Below are positions 46,800-57,700 of a stretch of DNA of 64,000 bases, one piece after another (the first letter of the stretch is position 1; each line of letters begins with the position of its first letter). The DNA comes from Cyclina sinensis (lineage: Eukaryota > Mollusca > Bivalvia > Venerida > Veneridae): assembly GCA_012932295.1 (NCBI GenBank), contig JAAONU010000011.1:40674352-40738351 (forward strand). Reading direction: 5' to 3'. Below the pieces are notes generated by a model. It was given only the letters and a program-made list of their open reading frames with translations, was not told the origin of the DNA and did not search any database. Position numbers and translations under genes: made by a program.

Positions 46800-48023
46800 T
46801 GAGTTTATCTCACACTCCACGTGGTGACTTTCTTTTTCTGGAAAATCCGTTGTGAACAATTACACATTCGACCATATCTTCAAAAAAATAAACACAACCC
46901 CCCCACCCACCCCTTTAATTGACACTTTGCATTGCCAGTTTTCCCGTTTTCATTTCATAATTATTTCATTGCTTCGTGTTTAATGAATCTGATCGAAATC
47001 CTTTTCATTAAATATTTGATCGAAATGACTTCGAGTTCTTTGGCGTATTTTGTAAACTGAGAGCAAGGCTCGTTCCCGACGGAACCGGTCACCTTCGGTT
47101 GGTATTTCCCAATCCTCTATCAATGATAGATTATCATAATCTCAATCAGTAGTTTTCGTAATATACTATTCTGTAAATCATGAAGATACTGTTCAAAACA
47201 AAAGTCGATTTTATATCAACTCGAACTTTCTTACCCATACAAAGAATGAACTGTATTAATTAACATTTGGATCAAAGTACAGCCGTATGTTCGAATACTT
47301 AGCAGTACTACGATTGATTTATACGAATAAAGAAGAACAAACAAAACAAACAAACATAAAAACACATATTTTAGTTTTATTAACATTACCCCCCCCCCCC
47401 CCAAAAAAAAATAAATAAATAAATAAATAAATAAATAAAATAAAAAATATACAATATCTATAATTCGAAGGCATACTTTCGGTAAAAACAATAGACTTTT
47501 TTTTTTAAATCCGCAGAATATGATATTGAATGAAATGGAAAAAAACGAATTAACATTTACTTTAAAACACAAAAACTGAATAATGAAAAAAATCAATAAA
47601 ATAATTATGTTAGTATTAAAATATATACGTATATTAGTATTTTCTCAAATAATATCAATATTGGTAATCTTAATAAATGCTGTAACAAAGTCTGTTCAGC
47701 GTGCTAAGTTCCAGATTGAAAAAAAGCTGGAACCAATGCTATACAAAAAAGCTATATTCATAAAAATACACGATATGATATTAAACAAACTGAAATAGAC
47801 AGATAAAAAAATATTATAAAAAACTGACGTAAAATGCAGCAATAGTAATTGAAATTTAAGAACCACATTAGAAGCAAAAACTGTAGACAGTTATTTATAC
47901 GTCTGCTACATTCAAGAAAACGCTTTATCGATTTCAGAAAATTGAAGAGAATTGTGAATTTTGAAAAGAAAGGGGTATTTGGTCCGATATAAGGCAGTCC
48001 GTAACAATATTGGTATAAAAAGC
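46800..48023. other. Non-coding with simple repeats
   Basis: A C-run (about 47391-47402) joined to an AAAT tetranucleotide array (about 47403-47447). Frames at 47231-47596 and 47583-47798 are low-complexity. The part nearest 48023 is presumably the 3' UTR of the minus-strand GPCR gene. Confidence 0.45.
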
Positions 48024-49037
48024 TTATCCGAAACGACAAAAAAGTTCCTTTAAGTCATTTCTGAAATCGTCGCCTGTGAAACAGTAAAAGAAACAGTTCA
48101 GACAATTGTTAAGAAAAAGAGTTATACGGCTTAGATGATGGAAAACTATGTTGCTTTTAAAGTCGTTCAGGATGATTGGAATAATGTTTATTCTGTTATA
48201 GGTATGAAGGCTGTAAATCAGTGTAGGCAAGATCGAAAAGCATTGAAGTACACCTATCCCGACACTCAGTTTTGTCAGTTTTGAGACAACCCCCTGTTTT
48301 CCGTGACCAGTAACACTCGACCTTTTCACCCACCACATTCTAACCACGACAACAATATTACATGCTATGATGATACAAAAAGGAAGTACACACAAAAGGT
48401 ACAAAAACGAGATTTCGTCTATCATGTTATAAGCGTCAAAGTCAATGTCCTCGGAAAAGTAGCATAGTCGCGTATTGTCATCAAATTTCCATGCTAGTAA
48501 GTGTGGAAAATTTACTGCTGTTAGAAGCACAATACATGCAAGAAAAGCTATCTTAGCCCGTCTACCTGAGCCTTTAATTCGAAATGTGAAAGGGAAGCAT
48601 AAACTTAAGACCCTTTCTATCGAAAGACAAACCACTGTCCAAGAAGACATTTGTGGTGCAAATGTAAAAAAGAAATACGTCAATGTACATCCAGCAGGAA
48701 CCGCCATATTGATGTACACATAGTCTATTTCGTATATTAACTTATACAACAAAGTAAAAATATCACTTGCTGTTATAATTACAAAATATGTGGAACATGT
48801 GACTACACGGCATTTCTTTCCTACGCTCCAAACAATAAGAGACACCACATTACCCACAAGTCCCGCAATGCACTGAACTATCAGTACGTATGCAGCTATC
48901 CGTTCGAGAGTCGTGAAGAAGTCCAGATTTTCTACCAGATCTTCATATTCAAACCAGTCCAAGTAGTTGTCCCAGTTATAATAATAGTAAAAAGTTTGAT
49001 TCCAGTCGTATGTCCAGTCTAGCGTAAAGTTATTCAT
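48024..49037 (-). CDS. Rhodopsin-class G protein-coupled receptor (peptide-receptor-like orphan)
   Basis: A 337-residue seven-helix plasma-membrane receptor in one coding exon. The outside N-terminus has two N-glycosylation sites (NFT, NQT) and is very rich in Tyr, Trp, Asp and Glu (residues 7-40). TM1 carries LVGNVVSL with the conserved Asn63; TM2 carries ASDIF with Asp92; Cys117 before TM3 and a Cys in the second outer loop (TRLCYF) can form the usual disulphide; TM3 ends LSIERV (141-143), a DRY variant; TM6 has FSILP; TM7 has LNNCLNCFFYCFTG, an NPxxY site with Cys in place of Pro. A short tail ends DLKELFCRFG. An acceptor TTTTTCAG precedes position 49093, 55 nt upstream of the start, and a 5' UTR exon ending CAG|GTAAAT probably lies at 49754 and above. 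The sequence resembles the expanded mollusc FMRFamide-receptor-like/Srw-like families, but the ligand is unknown. Confidence 0.9.
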   Translation of the reverse strand: MNNFTLDWTYDWNQTFYYYYNWDNYLDWFEYEDLVENLDFFTTLERIAAYVLIVQCIAGLVGNVVSLIVWSVGKKCRVVTCSTYFVIITASDIFTLLYKLIYEIDYVYINMAVPAGCTLTYFFFTFAPQMSSWTVVCLSIERVLSLCFPFTFRIKGSGRRAKIAFLACIVLLTAVNFPHLLAWKFDDNTRLCYFSEDIDFDAYNMIDEISFLYLLCVLPFCIIIACNIVVVVRMWWVKRSSVTGHGKQGVVSKLTKLSVGIGVLQCFSILPTLIYSLHTYNRINIIPIILNDFKSNIVFHHLSRITLFLNNCLNCFFYCFTGDDFRNDLKELFCRFG

Positions 49038-49093
49038 TTTTGCTATGTAAAACTTATGTGGTTATTTTGGTGGCGACATCGGAACAGGATTTG

Positions 49094-49753
49094 CTGAAAA
49101 ATAAGAAGTAATTGTTCACCCAGATTTAAAAAAAAAAACAATAATAATACCGCTGTTATTTTCTTTGAAATATTTTAATGTCATATTTTCACACAGATTT
49201 TCATTAAATATATTTACAGATGTGTTATGCTGTCTGGACATAGGTCGATGGTTAAATCGCTGGATTCCCGAAACGAAGGTCAATGGTTCAAATTCCCTCC
49301 AATAACATGCATTCTATATTTGTTTGGACTGAGAAAGCATCCACCGAGCAAGATCAACATAATCTGTTTTCTATTGATGTAAAACAAAAGTTTAAATGAT
49401 TCTAAAACTCTAACAGCGGCAAAGCAAATATGTCTATCTGACTGCAAACTTAATAAATATATACGTGGATCTGTTCTTTTCACGACAGTAATCTGATATA
49501 GAAAATGAATTTATTCCTATAAAAGCTTATTTTCTGTAATTAAAAAAGAGGCTTTTCTGAAATTGTCTTCTGAAAACTTAAATTTAAACAGAAGTTTTGA
49601 ATACATAAATGGCTACCTTTTTACACATTAGCCCTAAATAACAGTTACATTAATAAAAAAAGTAAAGTAAAGATGTTTTAAAGTAAAACATTAGCCGCAC
49701 ACGCAAGGCCGAAATATCAAACTATTAGGAAAACAGATTATAATTGTATTTAC
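49094..49753 (-). other. Inferred 5' UTR intron of the GPCR gene
   Basis: Bounded by CAG|GTAAAT (donor, 49753-49752) and TTTTTCAG (acceptor, 49095-49094) on the minus strand. A tRNA-like remnant (about 49235-49300, GGTCGATGGTTAAATCGCTG and GGTTCAAATTCC) lies inside. Confidence 0.4.
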
Positions 49754-49860
49754 CTGATTTTGTCTATCATGCAGTTGTAATGACTACCTTCAGAAACGAA
49801 GACACGGGACTATACATACAGCGTTGATCGGCGTCCATGTATTGAAAATTAACTATTTTG
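49754..49860 (-). other. Probable 5' UTR exon of the GPCR gene
   Basis: Minus-strand sequence ending CATGATAGACAAAATCAG just before a consensus donor. It contains short upstream ATGs (for example ATGTATAG), which would be upstream open frames. The 5' boundary is not defined. Confidence 0.35.
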
Positions 49861-51289
49861 ATCAAACATTTGATTTCTGTTAAACAGCGTTTCAATAAAT
49901 AGACATTTTTGTTTTTCCAGTTATTACTTAAGGTTTGTAATAAGTTATAGAATTATTCACTTTACTATGGAAAGTTATAGTTTCTTCTTTAACAGAAAAA
50001 ACAATTGTCTGTGAACAAACATCCTATAGTCACGTTGAAAATATGTTCTTAGCGGAATTATTTCTAATGGGAGATTTAAATAGATGATAGACTATCACAT
50101 GACAGCTGGGAAACTCACGTGACAGCTGGGAAACGCCTATTCTTCTCAAAAACAAAAGCGACAAGAATTATCATTATAATGATCCGGCGTTTGATGGAAT
50201 TGCACAGACTAGTATTGTACATGGGATTTGTTAACCGTTTTTTGGTTTTTGTTGTTGTTGTTTTCTTCTGATATATATATTATTCCTTTCCGCGAAAAAG
50301 AACTAATTTTCGTGTAAAAGCCATTTCACTGTTTTGCTCAACAATTATTTCGATTTCAAGTTTACTATTTCTTTCTTTTTGAAACATTATATGATTAAAA
50401 ATCGTTACGCCCTTAAATAACACTACAGGTCATAAAAGAAGATTAATTTTCAAATCAACGATGGCTTCATTGCGCGGCCCATCAGGGCCATGCATACTGT
50501 TATGGGCTAAGAAATGTGCTATGGGGGTATATGACATGATTGTTTTCCTTTCGATCAACTATTATTTGACAATTCTGTGCCCATTGCTTATCGGCTTCGC
50601 ACAAAATGTATAAGCATAAGTTGTGCTGTGAAAAAAGGAATGATAACAGGCAAAGTAACAAAGCAATTGCTTTTTTAAGAGCTGAAGTATTATATTTTTT
50701 CAACACTTCGAATCCGAAATGTCCTTTAGGACAACATACGGTTACTGGCAAGTACTGATATTGTCGGATATGAAACATTTTTGTCCTTTCCATTAAATGG
50801 CTAGCACAAACTTATGGACAAAATGCAGAAAATGTCATGGTGTCTGTATCGGTAGACAAATCGTATAAAATTACGAATAATAACGGCCGAAACACTAACG
50901 AAAGAGGTCTGTATGGAATTGTGTGTATTATTTTTTGCACTATTGGTCGAAAGTGAAGAGTCCCTTCGGTCGACAATCCGGGAACATTTTTGACCGTGCT
51001 CGATTCGCTGTCCAGAACATGTTCCGCACATGTTCCAGAACACCTGTGAATGGAATGACATGGAACAGGAATACGCATTTTTAAACTGGCGTATAAGTTG
51101 AATGGTTATCCAGTCGATTATTTATTAGAAAACAGCATAATGATGATAAACCTGTAAACTGACAATTGTGTCGCAAAGCTTGAGCATAAGTTTCAAAGAC
51201 GGTATTGCACTTCTCGCATGTGGCATATCTGCGGTAATCGTTTAACGTGTATTTTAAAGGTATTGTGTTTTAAATGTCGTGTTTATTGT
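49861..51289. other. Non-coding spacer
   Basis: Likely contains the GPCR promoter side; no definite element seen. A GACAGCTGGGAAAC word is repeated at about 50102 and 50120. Frames at 50500-51078 are not protein-like. Confidence 0.35.
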
Positions 51290-51600
51290 AATATGTACTA
51301 AAGATTTATGCCAATTAAATCTACAGGGTCGAATCGTTGGAAAACCTTACTTACACTCTTGAGATCACATTTTTCACCCAAACTTAATGAACCTGGTCAA
51401 AATGTTTACTTTGATTAAATCTTTGAAGAGTTCATAACTCGGTCACATCAGATCAAAAACTAGGAAACGGGTCAAATGATAATAAAACAATATTTACACC
51501 CTAAAGGCCACATTTCTGACCCAATCTTAATGAAACTTGAACAGAAAACTCGTAGCATATGCTCAGTGGGCCAACCAAGACCATTTGGTCCTCTTGTTTT
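51290..51600 (-). repeat. Fragment of the CAAGAGG-type element, minus strand
   Basis: Read on the minus strand it starts ACAAGAGGACCAAATGGTCT (palindromic end, about 51578-51597) and continues with GGCCTTTAGGGTGTAAATAT and TTTCCTAGTTTTTGATCTGA, matching the 145-bp unit style at 0.6-2.0 kb. Confidence 0.6.
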
Positions 51601-52559
51601 GGTGTTGGTGTCAGTTCCAAGACACATTTTGAAACAGATCTTATAATTTTAGCAAATAACTGCTCAAAACGTATCCAAATGATTAAATCATCTCATGTGT
51701 AACACAGTCACATAACACCACCAATTCTGCAGGATGCTGTACATACATCAGTTTGCTAATGCTTTCTGTCTTGCGGTAAAGTTTCCGTATTAAGACCAGT
51801 AAAGTTTTGTGCTTTCATAGTTTGACTTATCATGAAGGCTTTCTCGGCGTTCAGTATGTTCCAAAATAGACAGCAGGAATGTCTTCCTCCTTAAAGATAA
51901 TGGTCTTAATAGGGGAAGTTGACTGTACTGTCGTGTTCGTCTTTTTATTTCATACCAGATACATGACCTGCATCATTTCCATCATGTCTGCAATGCGCAA
52001 GAACATCCGTTCCAGCTCGTATTCAATGGTTTTGTACGTTGAACCACTATTTCACTAAAACATTCGCATCTTTGCAATTTTATATAACAGCAGCTAACTG
52101 TCAGTGTGCTGCATTCAGGCTCAGCAATGCTCTCAGAGCTTTCTGTCATCTAAAACATTATGAATATGATGCATCTGTATAATAAATGCTGTTTGCGTTG
52201 TTTTGGCAATAAAAAAATATTTTTTCTCAGAGACTTCTTCGTATTTACACCTTTTGTCCCAACCACTCCTTTTTCGAGGGCCGCGCTCTCCCCTTTGCAG
52301 CATTCATGCAGCAATTTCGTACTTGTACATACTTAATAGTTTAGTTTAATGTACCTAAGAGTTTAACACACTATAGCGAATCATATGATCATCACGACTA
52401 AACTGAAAATTTAAAAAGTTACCGGCAAGTTTCCAGGGAAGGACCATAAGCGTCAAGTTATTGTCTCAGATTTTTGTGTGGTAGTTTTACCTACTTTAAC
52501 CAATGAAAACAATTTTACCAACTTACGGGATTATTAACTGTTTTCGGCAACACGTTGAT
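51601..52559. other. Non-coding spacer
   Basis: No gene or repeat recognised. Confidence 0.4.
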
Positions 52560-52806
52560 TTAAAAATCTTCTTGTCTGAAACAACAAGGCCTAAAACTTA
52601 GATATATCAGGTAGAGGTCCTCTACCAAGTTTGTTCAATCTATGCCCTTGGGTGAAAATTGGCTCTTTTCTGGGGCTGGGGTAACTTGAATTCATATAGA
52701 TTAATATAGGGAGAACCTAAAAAAAGCTTCTGATGTTTGCTCAACAGCAGACCTAAAGCTAAAGTATTCAGGTGAGCGATCCAGGACCATCATGACCCTC
52801 TTGAGT
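52560..52806 (-). repeat. CAAGAGGGTC element fragment with 165-bp unit, minus strand
   Basis: On the minus strand the palindromic CAAGAGGGTCATGATGGTCC end, GATCGCTCACCTGAATACTT, then GTAGAGGACCTCTACC and CAGACAAGAAGATTTT, the same order as the element beginning at 4591. Truncated after about one and a half units. Confidence 0.75.
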
Positions 52807-53790
52807 TTTACTCGAATACTTTTAGCCTAGATGAAATGAAATTACATTATTTAGTCCACTGTTATTACTGCAAATGATTTCATTCTGAACTGAAAATTAA
52901 ACATGTTACCCGTTGTCTTTGAAAAATGACTTGGAAGAAAATTCAAAATAATCAATGCACCAAAAGTTTGTCGTATTAGAAACTGCATATCTACTGAAGG
53001 TAATGTCATACGACGGTTCGAATCATATCCAAAAAGGCGCAGGAACGACTGGATATCGGTTTAATATGAAAAAAACAAAGAAAAGTACAAGAACATACAA
53101 GTATGATCAGAACTTACTTTTATTCTGACCGGCCGTGACAAGTATATTTTCTCCATGACTTGTGATATAAGTCGAATTGCTCATATCTACGTCCAATTCG
53201 ATATCTTATGAAACATAAATAGAGCGTTAAAAGGTTTCTTTAACCAGTAAAGCTCTTAGATTCATCGAAGTTTATCGGCTTATTAACGGCTTGTGTATCG
53301 ACATTAATCTTCAGAAACATCTGAACACACCTTAGATACAAAAGTGTGTGGTGTTCTTGAAACAGGGACATAAGTGTTTCTTTTTTCTTATGCGTGCGCT
53401 TGTGCGTGTGGTTAACATATTTTTCTCTCAAAAGTATACATTCATATATGATATAATCTTAAATATACGTCAAGGGAAATAAACATCACTTAAAAGGAAA
53501 GAAATAAGATCTTTTTTTATTGATGTTGTATATTGCAAGACTGATCAAAAGAGAATCCGGAAGAGTTCAATGAGTGGCCAGCCTTTTCAATCTCTGTAAC
53601 ACATTTCTGTGTGGTCACTGGGGAAAAAACAAGGCCAAAGGCTGTAGAATTTTGCTTTCACTATTTTAATTTTCGTTGAAGATCTAAAGATCGACTGTTA
53701 ATCATAATACCATCCTTGAGAGTAATTCCATTGTCTTAAAAGAGCTAGGATTTAATCAGATATGACTAGAACTTCAAGCACGTTTAGTAC
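52807..53790. other. Non-coding spacer
   Basis: No gene or repeat recognised. Confidence 0.4.
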
Positions 53791-53990
53791 TGACAGATCT
53801 ACACACAAACACACACGCGCACGCACACACAAAAGCACACACACATATTGACAATGCACCACACACACACAAACACACACACACACACACACGCAAGCAC
53901 GCATGGACAGACGCACACATATCAATTCTGTATTATTGTGGTTTTTATCTGTGTGTGCGTGCGCGCGTGCCTATCTGCGTGTGCGTGAAT
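53791..53990. repeat. CA/CG-rich dinucleotide microsatellite with inverted flank
   Basis: Interrupted (CA)n with CGCACG insertions at about 53800-53925, followed after a short gap by GTGTGTGCGTGCGCGCGTGC (about 53952), its inverse complement in style, so the two could pair. Frames here are repeat-derived. Confidence 0.8.
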
Positions 53991-54720
53991 ATATTTGAGA
54001 GTTTAAATAGATAATAATCTGAACTTAATATTTTCATTTTGCTCATAAATTTAAAATTTGATGATACATATATTTTGTCCATTGATATTTTTGAAGGCCA
54101 CATTGTTAAAAGGCACTTGTCTGAATGTGTTACCCTAAAAAATAAAGATATATTTAAATATATATACACACAGACAAATCTTTTTATTTTTTTATTTTTC
54201 TATATTTTCTCTTATTATGTTTTGTTGATTGCTCGCCGATTTGTGTTGTCATGGCGAAGGGATAAGTTGTCGGATTTCAGTCTCGGAGCATTGCGAGTTT
54301 GAACGCTACAAGCGAAATTTGTCCTTGACCTTTTCATACGGATAAAGGGTCATAAAGGTTGTACAGATTTCCAGATAACCTTTCAGGCAGGTTTCAATTC
54401 AATTATAAAATACGAAAGGTACTTAAAATCAATATAATTATAACCGATTAAACTTAAAATGAATATTAATAGAATAATGAAAAATTTTCTGATGCTCATC
54501 GTTCACAGTTCGTCACGTGTCATTTCGAAATACTGTCACGTGACATCTGCTATAGGCGGGTTGGCGAATTCATTCATATTTTGCATCGGAGATTGTCAGG
54601 ACAGTAAAACAGAACGGAAGGAAAAAAGATGTTGATGGTCCATATTGTGTAATATATTCTTCACCTGAACAATGTTTCACACTTGGACCGTCCAGAAAAA
54701 AATCTGTTTATGAATACTGT
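53991..54720. other. Non-coding, includes 3' flank of the calmodulin-like gene
   Basis: No exon recognised below 54721. The stretch near 54720 is the expected 3' UTR on the minus strand. Confidence 0.35.
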
Positions 54721-57700
54721 CTATTTACTTGTCATTACTCGAATAAATTCTGAAAATGAAAAATTTGTAAATAAATAATTATGCAAAAATTATTTGGCAG
54801 CAATTTAAAAATAATAATGATAAACTGAATGTTTGTACTGAAATGTATCAGGCTGTCACTTTGATTTTGACTATTTTAACAACATATCGACTTAATTATC
54901 CTTACACGCTGTCAGATATTTCATCACATTCCATTTTGGAAAGAATGAATAAATTAATAGACCTGCATACTTTGGCCGAAATCAGAGGAAAGATAAAAGT
55001 TACTTAATAAAATGGACCCCTGAGAAGAAAAAGAGACTTTAAAGAAAGCAAAAACTGAATAATAACTTTTCTAAAACACAGGGCAACAAAATATTACGCA
55101 AACACCGCTTGATTTTGTTTCTTATCTATACCTTCATAATTTACTTGTCCGTCTCCAGTTATATCAGCCATTTGAATCATGTAATCTACGTCATCCTTAC
55201 TAAGTGGCTCGCCTAGATTCGTCATAGTATTTTTCAGCTCCTCCGCGTTCAGTTTACCATTTCCGTCCTTGTCGAACACTTTGAACGCCAGTCGGAGTTG
55301 TTCTTCCGGTTCTGTCTCCTGTAGATGGAACGCCAGCACCGTCAAAAACTCCGGAAAATCCAAGTAATGGCGTTCTGCTGTAAAAACAGAAAACGTTTTC
55401 TAAAAATACAGTCAGATTTTTTTTTTTTTTTGGTGGGGCGGGGGGGGGGTAAAGCTAGATGCATGACGGTTCACTATAAAACGAACAGACTGGACGGAAA
55501 TGAAGAGGAGCGGATCAGTGGTCCAACGGTAACGCGCTGGACTTGTATCCCAGGTGTCGCTAGATCGATCCCCCTCTCCTCCACAAACATAACTAATTAT
55601 CTTTTGGATGAGACGTTTAACCGAGATCCCATGTATCAGTGCTGTACACTGAGCATGCAAAAGAACCAGGAGTGTCTCTGTAATGGGATGCTTTCTGTAT
55701 CTTGCACTATCCCTCACAACATAAAATAACATATCTCTGCAGGGGTCATCGGTCAAATGGGCAACCGGTACCGATGATAAATAAACTCAGATAGAGAGAG
55801 AAATAAAGTAAAAACTCTTGAAAATCTAAGAAGCGACGTTTTGCTAAAATCTGTTATTCTGAACATTGACTATGCTTTTGATATGTTGCAATTCATCTAA
55901 CAAATCACAAAAGAAAAATAAGTATGAGGTATATAGAAGATAGGTTTGCAGTCATCACACATGTACCGTCACTATACAGTATATACAGTAAAGCATTTCA
56001 AACAAATATTGCCATTTCTGATGCTGTACATCCATAATATGAATACAGACTGTCTCCTAAGTATATGAAGTAGCAAATATCTCTTTCCTATGAAGAAGAC
56101 TTCATTCCCCATTCAGTAGGCCAACGACCCATGTGAACAAACATGTACAAAAACAATAACAGCAAGTCACGTGACACATTGAAAACTTATATTTGTGTTG
56201 AAATAAATCAATAAGCTCTTACAGCACAAAGTTCTAAATAATTACTGACATGCTGTAGATTAATTTGGGTGACGGAAGTCAACGAGTCATTGCGTAATGA
56301 CCACTTTACGGAGAAGGTGCTGTTTCTTTAACTGGCTTGTGACTCATGAATTTATGTCAACACAAACATGTGCAATTTTACACTCAATACAAATGAACAT
56401 GATAATATATATACTCAACAAAAAAAGAAACCTGACAGTGTATGTTTTATTCATTTTTTCAGAAAATAGACAATACAACATGGCAACAACTTTTGGGCAT
56501 GTTAAAATGATCCATTCCCAACCCAGATATGCATTTTGGTTTTATTGGTCATGATTTAAGTTGGTTAAATTACGTAATTTCAATGATAGGGGTCAAAATT
56601 GAATTTATCAGTTTGGATGTTATGGCATTGGCATTTTTACGGGTGAATTTTAACCCTTTAGATCACAATTTAATAATTTTCAAGTGTTCTGGTATTGAAA
56701 TCAATATCGGTCGTGAGTACCTCTAGCTCTAATGAGTGTATCCACGCGTCGTCGCATCGAATTGGCGTAACGCTGTACAAGTCCGTTGGGAAGATTGTTC
56801 CATTCATGAATCAATGCATTTGTCAGCTCTTTGATAATTTTTGAAGCATGTCTTTGGCGAACGTTTCTGCCAAGCTCGCCCCAGATATGCTCTATTGGAT
56901 TCATATCCGGAGTCATGGCTGGCCATTGCATGACGTTAACGTTTGCTGCTGCTAAGTGAGCGCGTGTAATTCTTGCTGTGTGGGGACGGGCATTATCCTG
57001 TTGGAAAACAGCTGGATTATTTCTTCTCAAAAACGGAATAGCTTCTGCATTTAAAATATTGTTAATGTACCCTTGGGCATTTAAGTTGCCTCGCAGAACG
57101 ATGAGTCGGGTTTTCTGGCGCCCCCCCCCCCCCACCCCCCATTATCCCACCCCATACCATTACGCCACCACCCCCAAAACGAACATGTTCTCTAACACAG
57201 ACGGACGTTCACCTCGCTGGCGATAAACTCGTGTGCGGCCGTCGGCATTACTCAGATTGAATCGCAATTCGTCCGAAAACAGGACAGTGTTCCAGTCACG
57301 TCGACGCCTGTGACGGTGGTCACGTGCCCATGCCATACGGGCCTGACGATGGCGTAATGTCAGTATACCACCGTTATATGGGCGTCGGGCTCTAATTGGG
57401 CGTCTTTGTGTGCGTAACCTATTGCGAATAGTTTGAGCACTTACGTTAAACAAAGGTGCCGTCAACGTCGCGGGTCTGAAGCGGTTACGTAAGTGCATTA
57501 AGATAATGGCACGATCATCCCTTCGGCTACTTGCCCTTGGTCTGCCTGACGTGGGATGATCGGACACACCACCTGTTTGCATAAAACGTCTAACAAGCTC
57601 ATGAATTGTGTTGCGACGGCAGTTAAAGGTTCTGCTAACGTTGACAACGGAAGCACCGCCCTGGAGTAGGCCAATAGCCCTATTTCTCTCGGCTTCTGAC

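Noticed and set aside
47231..47596. 121-codon minus-strand frame rich in Phe and Leu
   Set aside because: It is read through the AAAT array and C-run; the apparent membrane protein is low-complexity AT sequence.
55094..55131. Read-through C-terminus ([12 protein letters not shown]) of the calmodulin-like exon
   Set aside because: A donor G|GTATAG interrupts it, and an exon at 54721-54749 in the right phase restores the calmodulin-type end FIRVMTSK.
56297..56726. Two plus-strand frames at the left end of the Tc1 element
   Set aside because: They cross the inverted repeat and the element's non-coding end, and have no protein-like features.
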